Part shown: positions 17,227-26,693 of the stretch, one piece after another
How positions within the stretch are numbered: position 1 is the stretch's first letter
How the letters are laid out: every line of letters starts with the position of its first letter
Origin: DAOPJM01 sp964490325
GTDB lineage: Bacteria; Bacillota; Clostridia; Christensenellales; CAG-138
Reading direction: 5' to 3'
DNA length: 64,000 nucleotides
NCBI GenBank assembly: GCA_964490325.1
Contig: CAZBBX010000004.1
Coordinates: 30,153-94,152, forward strand
The notes under the pieces: model-generated
Databases searched by the model: none
Told to the model about the DNA's origin: nothing
Seen by the model: only the letters and a program-made list of their open reading frames with translations
Translations under genes and position numbers: made by a program

Positions 17227-17985
17227 ATGGCGTACGGGGAGTTTGCAGCTTGGTACGATCGCATGATGACGTCGGTGGACTATGATCGTTGGGGCAAGTA
17301 CCTCGTCGAGCTGATCCGCCTGCACGCGCCCACCGCAAAGCCCACCCTGCTGGACGCGGCCTGCGGCACAGGCAACCTGACGCTGCGCTTTGCAAAGGCG
17401 GGGTATCCCGTCATTGGCAGCGATCTGTCGGAGGAAATGCTGTCCGTTGCGCAGCAAAAGGCGCGGGACGCCTGCCTGTCCATCCCGTTCATCAGGCAGG
17501 ATCTTTGCTCCATCCAACTGCATCGACCCGTGGACGTCATCAACTGCGCCTGCGACGGCGTAAACTACCTGCAGGACGAGGAAGCGTTGCTTGCGTTCTT
17601 CACCGCCGCCCATGCCGCTTTGACGGCGGGGGGACTGCTGCTGTTCGACGTATCCTCCGCGTATAAGCTGGAGCATATTTTGGGCGACAGGGCGTTCTGT
17701 GACGAGGGGGAGGACTGGGCATACCTCTGCCGTAACGCGTTCGACAGCAAGTCGCGGCGCATCCAAATGGACCTGAGCTGTTATGTGCGGGAGGGCGCGC
17801 TCTATCGCAGGTTTACGGAGCGGCATTGGCAATGCGCCTTTGAGCGGGATACGCTCACGGCGGCGCTCAAGGCGGCGGGCTTCGAGCCGCTTGTCCAATA
17901 CGGCGACTTTGGCAAAAAGGACGCCGAGGCGACTGCGGAGCGCATACAATTTGCAGCAAGAAAGAAGGAACGAACAAATGGATAG
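17227..17985 (+). CDS. Class I SAM-dependent methyltransferase
   Basis: This 252-residue protein has the Rossmann motif I LLDAACGTGNLTLRFAKAGY (near 39-58), motif II SDLSEEML, and a FDVSSAYKLE region typical of the small YqeM-like methyltransferases. The substrate is unknown. The start follows whiA by 2 bases behind GGGAGGGAG. It overlaps hslO by 8 bases. Confidence 0.85.
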   Translation: MAYGEFAAWYDRMMTSVDYDRWGKYLVELIRLHAPTAKPTLLDAACGTGNLTLRFAKAGYPVIGSDLSEEMLSVAQQKARDACLSIPFIRQDLCSIQLHRPVDVINCACDGVNYLQDEEALLAFFTAAHAALTAGGLLLFDVSSAYKLEHILGDRAFCDEGEDWAYLCRNAFDSKSRRIQMDLSCYVREGALYRRFTERHWQCAFERDTLTAALKAAGFEPLVQYGDFGKKDAEATAERIQFAARKKERTNG

Positions 17986-18889
17986 TTTGGTTCGCGGATT
18001 GATAGAGAACAACGCGCTGCGCTTTTCGGCGATCGACGCAAAGGAGCTTGTAACGGAGGCGCGGCGCATACACGGCCTGTCGCGTGTGGCCACGGCGGCG
18101 CTGGGACGGCAGCTGATGATGACCTGCATGATGGCGGCCGACCTCAAGAACGCCACGGACGAGGTGACAACGAGCATCTCGGCGGACGGCCCCGCAGGAA
18201 AGCTCATCTGCGTGGGGCGCTATGGCGCACTGGTCAAGGGCTGCGTGTCGTCGCCCGAAACGGAGCTGCCGCCGCGTGAGGACGGCAAGCTTGACGTAAG
18301 CGGCTATGTAGGCAAGGACGGCAAGCTGTCCGTGGTGCGCGACCTGTCGCTCAAGGAGCCGTATGTGGGGCTTTGCAAGCTGGTCTCAGGCGAGATCGCG
18401 GAGGATTTTGCGCAGTATTTCACCCTGAGCGAGCAGCAGCCTTCCCTGGTCTATCTGGGCGTGCATGTGCGCGCCGAGGACGGGGCGGTGCTGTCGGCGG
18501 GGGGCTTGGTGGTGCAGACCCTGCCCAACTGCCCTGCGGAGGCCATCGACCGCGTGATGGAGCGCCTGCCGAAGATGCAGGGCTTGGCGGAGGGTCTAAG
18601 CCAAGGCGCGTCCTTGGAGGCGTTGCTTGATGAGATCTTTGAAGGCGAGGGTCTTTCCGTCACGGAGCGGCTGACGCCCGCCTACCGCTGCGACTGCAGC
18701 CGCGCCCGCATCGAGCGCGCCCTGATCGCGTTGGGACGGGAGGAGCTTCAAACGCTGATCGAGGAGGACGGCAAGGCGGAGCTGTGCTGCGGCTTTTGCG
18801 CTTCAAAGTATACCTTTGATCGGGAGCAGCTGACGGTTCTTTTACAGAGCGCCAAGGGAAGGGAGGCAGAGGGCGAGCATGGGAACTGA
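17978..18889 (+). CDS. hslO: Redox-regulated chaperone Hsp33
   Basis: This 303-residue chaperone is activated by oxidation. The four zinc-binding cysteines are seen as CDCSRAR (near 237-239) and CCGFC (near 268-272). The N-terminal domain begins MDSLVRGLIENNALRFSA and the length is normal. It overlaps the methyltransferase upstream and the TPR gene downstream by 11 bases. Confidence 0.93.
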   Translation: MDSLVRGLIENNALRFSAIDAKELVTEARRIHGLSRVATAALGRQLMMTCMMAADLKNATDEVTTSISADGPAGKLICVGRYGALVKGCVSSPETELPPREDGKLDVSGYVGKDGKLSVVRDLSLKEPYVGLCKLVSGEIAEDFAQYFTLSEQQPSLVYLGVHVRAEDGAVLSAGGLVVQTLPNCPAEAIDRVMERLPKMQGLAEGLSQGASLEALLDEIFEGEGLSVTERLTPAYRCDCSRARIERALIALGREELQTLIEEDGKAELCCGFCASKYTFDREQLTVLLQSAKGREAEGEHGN

Positions 18890-20588
18890 GGTTCGGGACG
18901 GCGGCGTTGTGCTGCCCTTTGAGCAGGACGCCGACTTTTATCTTCGCATGGGGCAAAAATACGAGGATACAGGCGATCTTCCGCGTGCGCTGCAATACAT
19001 CAAGCGCGCCTACAAAAAGTCGCCCACCTCCGTGGAGACCGCGCTTTCTCTTGCCGTGCTGTACAACCATATGCAGCGCTTCGAGGACAGCACGCGGGTA
19101 CTTATGTGCATGGGCAACTATACGCAGCTGCCAAGTGAGGCACTGTTTGGGCTTGCGGGCAACTTCATGTCGCTCAACGAGTTTGACGCGGCGCGGCGCT
19201 GCATCGAGCAGTATCTTACCGCAGAGGGCGACGGCCCCTTCTCCGAGGAGGCGCTGGACTATCTGGATCTGCTGGACGATCCCGACGAGCTTGCCGACCA
19301 GCTGGGGCTTGACGAGGGCGAGGACGTGGAGCTGGTCAACAGCCTTCGCAACGCGCACAATCTGCACGCCTGCCACAAGGACAAGGAAGCGCACGAGTAC
19401 CTCATGGGTCTCAAGGAGAGCTACAAGGATTCGCAGCTGCTGGCGTTGGAGTTAGCGCTGACGGAACTGTGCTTGGCGGACTACGCCACGGCGGAGCAGC
19501 GACTGTTTGAGCTGATGAAAAGGGACAGCCGCAGCGTGCGCGCACGCTGCATGATGGCACTTTTATACCTGTCCACCAAGCGCAAAAAGGACGCCAAGGA
19601 CATGATGGACGGCATCGAGCTGACCAATGACACGCAGCCCGAGATCCGCGGCAACGTGGCGCTGCTGTATCTGGAGTTAGACGAGTTTGAAAGGGCGGAC
19701 GCGATCCTTGCGGAGCTGCTGCGGATCTTGCCCTATGACACACAGCTTTTGCACCAGTATGCGTACTGCCGCTACCGTTTGGGCGACAAGGAGACGGCAC
19801 AAGACTGCTATCACACCCTCTTGACCATGGATGAGGACGACTTGGTGGCGACCTACTATTTAGAGCAGAGCCGCTTGGACGAGGACGAATTTACGTCAAA
19901 GCGCTGGTGCGCGGCGTATGAGCTGCCGTTTGGAGCGGCGCTGCCGTTCATCAACAGACTGGCGGACGCGATGAAGCTGACGGAGGAAACGGAGCTGAAG
20001 ACGCAGTGGGAGGACGTGGAGTTTCGCCGCATCGTCCGCTGGGCGCTCCTCACGCAGCCCGAAAACCTCAAGAAGATGGCGATCGCCATACTGGGCATCG
20101 TGCGCGGCACGGAGGCGGCGTCGCTTTTGCAGGATTTTCTGCTGCGCACCGACGAGGCGGACGAGGATAAGCAGCTTGCGGTGGCGGCGCTGCGCTACAT
20201 GGGCGTGCACGAACCGTACCCGATGTACTTCAACGGCTGCTGGCAGTTTGGGGCGATCCGCGAAATGGTCGATCCCGAGGAGCTGCCCCTTTCCTACCAT
20301 TCCATCCTCGACAAGCTGGATCGCATCGAGGAGCTGGAGGGGATGCCGCCGCGTGCAGGCGAGGTCGCAGCGCGCATCTTTTTGTACTATCTGTCCATGC
20401 TGGAGGGCGAGTATCCGCGCATCACGCAGCCGCAGGAGCAGGCGATGGCGGCGGCGTTTTCCCTGATGGCGGCGCACGCGCTGCAGTCGGAACTGACGCC
20501 GGAGGATCTGTGCAAGCTGTTCGGCGTGACGCTGCGGCGGCTCAACAATGCCCTCAGCAAGATCTTCAGCGCCATTGAAAAGGAGTGA
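18879..20588 (+). CDS. Tetratricopeptide repeat protein
   Basis: This 569-residue soluble protein consists of TPR-like helical pairs (for example YLRMGQKYEDTGDLPRALQYI near 23-43, then several degenerate repeats), rich in acidic residues, followed by a C-terminal all-helical region of about 200 residues without a recognised domain. There is no signal peptide. It probably works as a protein-binding scaffold. It is translationally coupled to hslO and to the next methyltransferase gene. Confidence 0.75.
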   Translation: MGTEVRDGGVVLPFEQDADFYLRMGQKYEDTGDLPRALQYIKRAYKKSPTSVETALSLAVLYNHMQRFEDSTRVLMCMGNYTQLPSEALFGLAGNFMSLNEFDAARRCIEQYLTAEGDGPFSEEALDYLDLLDDPDELADQLGLDEGEDVELVNSLRNAHNLHACHKDKEAHEYLMGLKESYKDSQLLALELALTELCLADYATAEQRLFELMKRDSRSVRARCMMALLYLSTKRKKDAKDMMDGIELTNDTQPEIRGNVALLYLELDEFERADAILAELLRILPYDTQLLHQYAYCRYRLGDKETAQDCYHTLLTMDEDDLVATYYLEQSRLDEDEFTSKRWCAAYELPFGAALPFINRLADAMKLTEETELKTQWEDVEFRRIVRWALLTQPENLKKMAIAILGIVRGTEAASLLQDFLLRTDEADEDKQLAVAALRYMGVHEPYPMYFNGCWQFGAIREMVDPEELPLSYHSILDKLDRIEELEGMPPRAGEVAARIFLYYLSMLEGEYPRITQPQEQAMAAAFSLMAAHALQSELTPEDLCKLFGVTLRRLNNALSKIFSAIEKE

Positions 20589-20590
20589 GT

Positions 20591-21709
20591 ATGCACTTTT
20601 TTGCCACCTGTAAACTGGGCTTGGAATCCACCGTGGCGTCGCAGCTTCGCGCCTTGGAGCTGGAGCCAGAAAGCGTCAACGATGCGCGCATCGACTTTCA
20701 AAGCGACTATGCGGGCATGGCGCGGGCGCTTGTATGGCTTCGGACGGCGGAGCGCCTTTTGATGGAGGTCGGCTCCTTTGAGGCGCACAGCTTTGACGAG
20801 CTGTTCGAGGGGACCAAGGCGCTGCCGTGGAAGCGCTACCTTGGGCCGAACACCCGCATCCATGTGACGGGCAAGTCCGCAAAGAGCGGCTTGTTCTCCG
20901 TGTCCGACTGTCAAAGCATCGTCAAAAAGGCGATCGTGGAGAATCTCAAGACCGCGTGGCAGGTGAACAGCCTCCCCGAGACGGGGGAGGAGCTCATCGT
21001 GGAGGTGGGGCTGCTGCGCGATCAGGCCACCTTGGCGTTGGATTGCTGCGGTGCGGGACTGTCGCGGCGCGGCTATCGAACCTACAACGTGGCGGCGCCC
21101 CTGTCCGAGACCTTAGGCGCGGGGCTGCTGCTGCTTTCGCAGTATCGGGGCGACCGCCCCTTGATCGATCCCATGTGCGGTTCGGGTACGCTGCCCATCG
21201 AGGCGGCGCTGATCGCGCAGCATCGCGCCCCGTCCCTGCAGCGCGAGTTTGCCTGCGAGGCGTGGCGCTTCCTGCCAAAGGAGGCGCTGCGCTTGGCGCG
21301 GGAGGAGGCGCAGGACAGCGTCTTGGATCGTCCCGTGGACATTTTGGGCTGCGACATCGATGCGCACAGTATCGAGCTGTGCAAGCGCCATGCAAAGAAG
21401 GCGGGGGTCATGGTCAACTGGCGTGTGGCGGATGTGCGCGAGCTTACAAGCGACAAGGCAGGCGGCCTGTTGATCGTCAACCCACCCTACGGCGAGCGGA
21501 TGTCCAGCACCAAGGCGGCAACGGAGATGGCGCGTACCCTGCGCGGGGTGTACGAGGCGCTGCCGGGGTGGCAGCTGAGTGTCATCAGCTCGCTGACGGA
21601 GTTCGAGCGCGCCTATGGCAAGCGGGCGGACAAGCGCCGCAAACTGTCCAACGGCGGCCTGCCTTGCACCCTGTATCAGTATTTTGCAGCGCGTGAGGAC
21701 AGAGCATGA
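20591..21709 (+). CDS. THUMP-domain class I RNA methyltransferase (RlmL/YpsC type)
   Basis: This 372-residue protein has an N-terminal ferredoxin-like/THUMP RNA-binding part (HFFATCKLGLE... to about 165) and a C-terminal methyltransferase with DPMCGSGTLPIEAALIA (near 194) and the N6-adenine/N2-guanine motif NPPYGER (near 297-303). Such enzymes make m2G in 23S rRNA. I chose the ATG at 20591 with AAGGAG 7 bases away rather than the GTG at 20585, which sits inside the binding site. Confidence 0.9.
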   Translation: MHFFATCKLGLESTVASQLRALELEPESVNDARIDFQSDYAGMARALVWLRTAERLLMEVGSFEAHSFDELFEGTKALPWKRYLGPNTRIHVTGKSAKSGLFSVSDCQSIVKKAIVENLKTAWQVNSLPETGEELIVEVGLLRDQATLALDCCGAGLSRRGYRTYNVAAPLSETLGAGLLLLSQYRGDRPLIDPMCGSGTLPIEAALIAQHRAPSLQREFACEAWRFLPKEALRLAREEAQDSVLDRPVDILGCDIDAHSIELCKRHAKKAGVMVNWRVADVRELTSDKAGGLLIVNPPYGERMSSTKAATEMARTLRGVYEALPGWQLSVISSLTEFERAYGKRADKRRKLSNGGLPCTLYQYFAAREDRA

Positions 21710-22950
21710 AGGCACTGGTGCTGCTCATCGACGGCGCTGCGGACTGGCCGATCGAGGCTCTGGGCGGCAGAACGCCCTTGGAGGCGGCGGAGCATCCCGC
21801 CATGGACGCCCTTGCGCGCAGCGCGGGCTTGTTCGGCTTGACCCGCACGATCCCAAACGGCCTGCCCGCAGGCAGCGATGTTGCAAACCTCTCCGTGTTC
21901 GGCTTCGATCCCACGCTTTGCTACAGCGGCCGTTCCCCCTTGGAGGCGGCAAGCTTGGGCGTTTCCATGGCGAAGGACGATGTGGCGTACCGCATGAACC
22001 TTATCACGCTCTCGAAGGCGGACGAGCCGGAGACGGCCTCCCTGCGAGACTATTCGGCGGGGGAGATGACGACCACGGAGGCAAGGCAGCTGGTGGACGC
22101 GCTTAGGGACGCGCTTGGTTCGGAGGCGGAACGAGTCTTGGGCGTTCCCTTCGGGGGGCGCGGTCTTAGTTTGTACGACGGCTTCTCCTATCGGCACATC
22201 TGTATGCTGCACCATGCAAAAACGGGGGCAAAGCTGACGCCGCCCCACGACATTTCGGGCAAGCCCGTGGCACCGTATTGGCCAAAGGGCGAGAACGCGG
22301 ATATCCTAAATGCCCTGAGCCGCCTTTCTTTGCGCGTATTTGCCGACCATCCCGTCAATGTCGCAAGGAGAGCTAAGGGGCAGAACACGGCGGACTGCGC
22401 TTGGTTCTGGGGCGAGGGTACAAAGCCCGCCATCCCCTCGTTTTACGAGCGCTATGGCGTTAAGGGCGCTGTGGTGTCGGCGGTGGATCTCATCTTCGGC
22501 ATCGGTCAGGCGGCGGGCATGCGCACCATCCATGTGGAGGGCGCAACGGGTACCTTTGAAAGCGACTTTGCAAAAAAGGCGGAGGCAGCGTGGAATGCAT
22601 TTAGTGAGAACGAGCTGGTCTATCTGCATATGGAAGGCCCTGACGAGTGCGGCCATCACGGACAGCTGCGGGAGAAGATCCTTTGCTTGGAGCGCATCGA
22701 CCGCTTGGCTGTGTCGCCGCTTTTAACGCGTCTTTTGGAGCAGGGGGAGCCGTACAGCGTGCTGCTCATGCCCGATCATCCCACGCCCCTGAAGGTGATG
22801 ACCCATGTCGCCGAGCCTGTCCCCTTTGCACTGTACCATCGTGGCGACGACGAACGGCGCAGCGCACGCTTCACCGAAGCGGACGCCCGTGCCACAGGCC
22901 TTTCCTTTGGCGACGCCTACCGTCTTATGCCCCTGCTGCTGAAGATCTGA
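21706..22950 (+). CDS. apgM: 2,3-bisphosphoglycerate-independent phosphoglycerate mutase (ApgM type)
   Basis: This 414-residue alkaline-phosphatase-superfamily enzyme interconverts 3- and 2-phosphoglycerate. It begins ALVLLIDGAADWPIEALGGRTPLEAA, with GLPAGSDVANLSVFGFDP carrying the nucleophile serine, and ends with metal ligands in HMEGPDECGHHG and MPDHPTPLKVMTH. These are the archaeal-type features. It overlaps the RNA methyltransferase by 4 bases and is the last gene of the long block. Confidence 0.92.
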   Translation: MKALVLLIDGAADWPIEALGGRTPLEAAEHPAMDALARSAGLFGLTRTIPNGLPAGSDVANLSVFGFDPTLCYSGRSPLEAASLGVSMAKDDVAYRMNLITLSKADEPETASLRDYSAGEMTTTEARQLVDALRDALGSEAERVLGVPFGGRGLSLYDGFSYRHICMLHHAKTGAKLTPPHDISGKPVAPYWPKGENADILNALSRLSLRVFADHPVNVARRAKGQNTADCAWFWGEGTKPAIPSFYERYGVKGAVVSAVDLIFGIGQAAGMRTIHVEGATGTFESDFAKKAEAAWNAFSENELVYLHMEGPDECGHHGQLREKILCLERIDRLAVSPLLTRLLEQGEPYSVLLMPDHPTPLKVMTHVAEPVPFALYHRGDDERRSARFTEADARATGLSFGDAYRLMPLLLKI

Positions 22951-22991
22951 CCCGAGAAGCAGCGCTCATCCAAGTAAAAAAACAGAAATAA

Positions 22992-23046
22992 ATCCCCCTC
23001 TCACGGCGCAAAAGGCTTCCTTTGCAGCGGGAAAGGGGGATATTTT
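22992..23046. terminator. Long terminator-like hairpin at a convergent gene junction
   Basis: ATCCCCCT pairs with AGGGGGAT across an inner stem GCAAAAGG/CCTTTGC, followed by ATTTTG on the plus strand and by TTATTTC on the minus strand. It can serve both apgM and the convergent deoxyribosyltransferase gene. Confidence 0.7.
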
Positions 23047-23074
23047 GCGTCCTTGTGCGGCGCCTCGACAGCTT

Positions 23075-23677
23075 TTACAGGGTCTTGATCGTCTGCAGCA
23101 CCTCATCGACGGTGGAGCAGATGCGGTTGTCCAGCAGGCCGCCCACGAAGTTGTTCAGGCGGAAGGTCTCGTTGTAGTAGTTGCGCACATCGCTCTTATA
23201 CGCCAGCATCTTCTTGCTTAGGCCGTAGCCCAAGCCGATCTCCGCAGCGGTGCCCGAATCCATCTCCAACCCGTTGCAGTTGGCCAGCAGGTAATCACAC
23301 AGCTTGATCGCCTTGTGATCCATGTAGAAGCAGGCGGTCTTGACAAGCACGGTGCTGTCCTTGTCGATGACCACCTCCTGCGGCAAGAAGGTCGTATACC
23401 CGTCGGCACGCAGGGCGTCGGAGAGGCGTTGGTTGCAATAGCGGTCGCCCTCGTTAAACAGCGGCCCCGCCATATAGACCTTCTTTTTGCCCTCGGCATA
23501 GGGATGCAGATACTTTTGCAGCGCCTCGACCGTCTTTGCGTCCGTGATGCGCCCAAACTTTGCATCAAAGGGGAGGGACGCGTCCCCATATTTTTCCGTA
23601 AAAACGGGTCTGCACACGCCGTCTGTCACATAGACCGCAAAGTTCGGATCCGTCTCGCTTCCGTAATAGAACTCCAT
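23075..23677 (-). CDS. Nucleoside 2-deoxyribosyltransferase family protein
   Basis: This 200-residue protein has the family core KKKVYMAGPLFNEGDRYCNQRL and, near the C-terminus, GLEMDSGTAAEIGLGYGLSKKM, the pattern that moves deoxyribose between bases in nucleoside salvage. An N-terminal extension of about 65 residues precedes the core. The start MEFYYGSE is behind GGAGG at 8 bases; the earlier ATG at 23692 overlaps that site. It has its own promoter. Confidence 0.85.
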   Translation of the reverse strand: MEFYYGSETDPNFAVYVTDGVCRPVFTEKYGDASLPFDAKFGRITDAKTVEALQKYLHPYAEGKKKVYMAGPLFNEGDRYCNQRLSDALRADGYTTFLPQEVVIDKDSTVLVKTACFYMDHKAIKLCDYLLANCNGLEMDSGTAAEIGLGYGLSKKMLAYKSDVRNYYNETFRLNNFVGGLLDNRICSTVDEVLQTIKTL

Positions 23678-23707
23678 ACAAGCATCCTCCAATAAGAAAG
23701 TACTATT

Positions 23708-23736
23708 ACCATATCATTTTCTCGCAAGGATTGCAA
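23708..23736 (-). promoter_or_regulatory. Promoter of the deoxyribosyltransferase gene
   Basis: On the minus strand TTGCAA (23731-23736), 17 bases, TATGGT (23708-23713). Confidence 0.6.
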
Positions 23737-23828
23737 GAGCTAAGCCTTGGGAAAGCGTACCAAGTCGTCATCTAAAAAGCAGCCTCGCGGCGGCGGAAAA
23801 ACGCAGGGGGAACAGCGGGAAAGCCGTA

Positions 23829-23869
23829 TAAAAAAGGCGGGGGAGAAGCCTTAGGCCTCTCTCCCACCC
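23829..23869 (-). terminator. Intrinsic terminator of the tandem phosphatase gene
   Basis: On the minus strand GGGTGGGAGA...GGCC folds back on GGCTTCTCCCCCGCC and runs into TTTTTTA. It lies about 70 bases after the stop of the surface protein. Confidence 0.8.
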
Positions 23870-23940
23870 TGTAGCTTTCGCTGCACCCTCTGCCGCGGCG
23901 TTCCGAGGAAAGCAAAACGGCAAAGGCGCTTCCTGCTGCT

Positions 23941-26412
23941 TTAGCGCTTTTCGAGCAAGGCGCGGCGGCGTTGAACAAGCGCCAGTCCCACAAGAGCCGT
24001 CAGTGCGACGCCCACAAAGACAAAGGCCACAGTGGACTCGCCCGTCTTGGACAGGCCATAGATGCGCGTGGCGGCGTCGTCAAACTGCGCCTGCGTAGCG
24101 TTCTCATTGGCCAGCAGCTTCTTTGCATCGGCAAGAGCTGCTTCCCACTTTGCGCGGAGCTTAGCGGAGAACTTGGAGGAATCGCTGCCGTTCAGCACGG
24201 CTTCGGCGTAGGTCACAGCCGCGTTCAAGCGCGTTGCATCGGCAAGCGGGGTGGTCAAGGCGACATACAGCGCATCGATTTGGGCGTCGCTCAGACCGCA
24301 GGCGGTCAGATAAGCGCGAGCGCCCTCGGCAAGCGTGGCCTTATCGCCCTTGATGGCGGCCAGCATGGGCGCAAACTGCGTGCCGACGATGGCGTACTTT
24401 TCGGTGTCTGCGACCAGTCCGTAGTAGTTGCTGTAGGAGCGCATGTAGTCGGCGTACAGCTCGTCCTCACTGCCTTCACACAGAGCGCCAAGCAGCGCGG
24501 ATACGAAGCCCGCACGATCCTTGCCCTCGTTGCAATGCACCACATAGGGACCCTTGTTCGCCAGCATGAACTCCGCGGCGGTCTTGACGCCCGCCTTGAA
24601 CGCCTCCGCGGTGTAGTCGATGCCCATGTTCAGCAGCACGACCTTGCCCGCGTCATACAGACCCTTGTAGTAGGGAGAATCAAAGCCCTCCGCAGCAACG
24701 TAGCCCGCCACGTCCTCGGCGGAATCGGCAAGGTCGATACCCACCTTGATACCTGCGGCCTCACAGGCGTCGTCCGCATAGGCGGCGCGCCCCAGCTCGT
24801 TGTTCAGCGGATTGGAGGAGCGATACAGGATACCGTCTGCGACCTTGCCGACCTTGATCATGCGGAAGTTTGCAAACTCGGCGTCGCTCAGGGAGGCGTA
24901 ATCGCTGCGCACATTGGTGCGGGTGAGGTTGCGGATCTCGTACTCGGTCTGATAGCCCAGCTTGGTGTTCAGGGTCAGCACCACATGGTCGCCTGCGGCC
25001 ACGCCGTAGGTGGCGCCAAGGGAGGTGTAGTTGATGGCAACGGCAATGTTGGTGTGGGTCGGATAGGCGCGCACCAAGGGCTCACCCTTGTCCACAAAGT
25101 AGCCGTCCAGATAGGGCACGTTGTCGGCGGCATACTTGAGTTCGCCGTCTGTTGCGCCGTAGATGCGCACATCCAGCGTGTCGCTGAAGGCATAGTCGGC
25201 GTTCATGTCGCTGATAAGGACGTCCAGCACGGCATGGCCGTACTTTTCGATGGAGGTGACGGTGCCCGCCGTAGTCAGTTCGCCCACGGAGGAGCCGCTC
25301 ACGGTGTAGCAGGCCAGCAGCTGACGGATCTCCGCCGCACTAAGACCCAGTCCGCTCACATAGCTCACAGCCAGCGCCTGCAGGTCGACGTCGGCAGCGC
25401 CGATGTCCGCAACGCCAAAGGCGCTCTCCAGCGTCTTTTTGATGTTGCTGTTTGCGATGGCTTGGTACTTTTCCGTGTCGGCGGCGGTCACGCCGTAGTA
25501 GTTGTAATAGCTGACCATGTAGTCGTCCACGACCTCGTCAAGCGTTGCGCCTGCAAGGCATTCCAAGATGGCGGCCACAAAGCCTGCACGATCCTTGCCC
25601 TCATTGCAGTGGATCAGATAGGGGCCGGGGTTTGCGATCATAAAGCGCAGCCCTTCGGCAAGCTTGGTCCGAAACGCGGCATCGCTGAAGTCAACGGCCA
25701 TGTTCAGGGCAACGACCTGACCTGCGGCATACAGGGACTGATAGTAGGGGGAATCGAAGCCCTCGGCGGCGATGTAGCCATCGATGGCCGCGGTATCGTC
25801 CGCAAGGTTGATGACGGTGGAGATCTTGGCAAGCTCCGCTGCATCGTCGGCATAGGCTGCGCGGCCAATGGCGTTGTTGACGGGGCTGGAGGAGCGATAC
25901 AGGGCGCCGGGGATGACCGTGCCCGCCTTAACGGCGCGGAAGTTGGCAAATTCGGCGTCGGTCAGCGCGGGATAGTCTTCACGGTTGTTGGTGCGGGTGA
26001 GCTGGTGCTGGATATACGCATCATAGTATCCGCCCGCAACGGACAGCTCGATCGCAACTACATCGCCCACGGCAAGGCCATAGGTAGTGGCAAAGTTGGC
26101 CATGTTGATGGCCAGCTGCAGATTTGCTCCGCTCATCGCCACAAGCGCGGGTGATTTTAGATCCACATCGCTGTAGTTCGATACCAAGGGAAGCTCCAGC
26201 GTGGTCTCGTTAAAGACCACCTTGACGACGTCGCCGTAGGCATAGCCGTAACTCAGGAACAGCTCAGTGCTGATGCTCAAGTACACATTACCGTATTTGC
26301 TCAGCTCCGTGGCGTTCGCTGTGACCTGGGGCGTCTCCGCAGAGGCAAAGCCGATGCAGCCAAACAGCAGCAGCGCTGCCAGCATAAGGGATAACATACG
26401 ATGCTTTCTCAT
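23941..26412 (-). CDS. Secreted cell-surface protein with two tyrosine-phosphatase-like domains
   Basis: This 823-residue protein has a signal peptide (MRKHRMLSLMLAALLLFGCIGFASA) and two homologous halves. Each half has a beta-rich N-terminal part (VFNETTLELPLVSN / VRIYGATDGELKYA), the sequence LTRTN.R.DY..L.DAEFANFR, the RSS.P.NN...RAAYADDA block, and the P-loop HCNEGKDRAG with catalytic Cys at about 269 and 627. This CxxGKDRxG loop is the bacterial tyrosine/phosphoinositide phosphatase type. The C-terminus has a helical spacer (about 735-785), LSKTGES (a variant of LPxTG), a membrane helix and RRRALLEKR, so it may be sortase-anchored. The start is behind AAGGAGCG. Confidence 0.85.
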   Translation of the reverse strand: MRKHRMLSLMLAALLLFGCIGFASAETPQVTANATELSKYGNVYLSISTELFLSYGYAYGDVVKVVFNETTLELPLVSNYSDVDLKSPALVAMSGANLQLAINMANFATTYGLAVGDVVAIELSVAGGYYDAYIQHQLTRTNNREDYPALTDAEFANFRAVKAGTVIPGALYRSSSPVNNAIGRAAYADDAAELAKISTVINLADDTAAIDGYIAAEGFDSPYYQSLYAAGQVVALNMAVDFSDAAFRTKLAEGLRFMIANPGPYLIHCNEGKDRAGFVAAILECLAGATLDEVVDDYMVSYYNYYGVTAADTEKYQAIANSNIKKTLESAFGVADIGAADVDLQALAVSYVSGLGLSAAEIRQLLACYTVSGSSVGELTTAGTVTSIEKYGHAVLDVLISDMNADYAFSDTLDVRIYGATDGELKYAADNVPYLDGYFVDKGEPLVRAYPTHTNIAVAINYTSLGATYGVAAGDHVVLTLNTKLGYQTEYEIRNLTRTNVRSDYASLSDAEFANFRMIKVGKVADGILYRSSNPLNNELGRAAYADDACEAAGIKVGIDLADSAEDVAGYVAAEGFDSPYYKGLYDAGKVVLLNMGIDYTAEAFKAGVKTAAEFMLANKGPYVVHCNEGKDRAGFVSALLGALCEGSEDELYADYMRSYSNYYGLVADTEKYAIVGTQFAPMLAAIKGDKATLAEGARAYLTACGLSDAQIDALYVALTTPLADATRLNAAVTYAEAVLNGSDSSKFSAKLRAKWEAALADAKKLLANENATQAQFDDAATRIYGLSKTGESTVAFVFVGVALTALVGLALVQRRRALLEKR

Positions 26413-26656
26413 GAATATCGCTCCTTCTCCATATAAGATCTGTTTTGCCGTACAAAAGCGAGCGTCTGTCGAGCCGTCTTTTCGATCCGCCGTCCCATAG
26501 TCAAAAGCAAAGCGCCCCGCAGTTCCCGTTCGGGGCAAATGGCGCAAGCTTCAAAAAACGGATGTGAGAAAAGATTGGTTCGGCAGCCTGCGCGCTTCCT
26601 TTCAGCGCAACACCAGTATAGCAGTTTTTTCGCCTATCCGCAAGAGAAAGTTCAGC
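26413..26656 (-). other. Upstream region of the phosphatase gene; one hairpin, no recognised riboswitch
   Basis: On the minus strand GCCCCG/CGGGGC (26514-26536) form a hairpin followed by GCTTTGCTTTTG, which could be an attenuator. No promoter with both boxes stands out for the phosphatase gene. Confidence 0.3.
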
Positions 26657-26685
26657 TTCACAAACGGGGCAAAACTTGTTATACT
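26657..26685 (+). promoter_or_regulatory. Promoter of the DUF2156 gene, probably leaderless
   Basis: TTCACA (26657-26662), 17 bases, then TGTTATACT with -10 TATACT (26680-26685). The ATG at 26694 starts 9 bases after the -10, and there is no ribosome binding site. Confidence 0.6.
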
Positions 26686-26693
26686 GTGTTCAT

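Noticed and set aside
23971..26154. 727-residue open frame antisense to the phosphatase protein
   Set aside because: GC-rich shadow frame: low-complexity composition, no ribosome binding site, and the opposite strand has clear domains.
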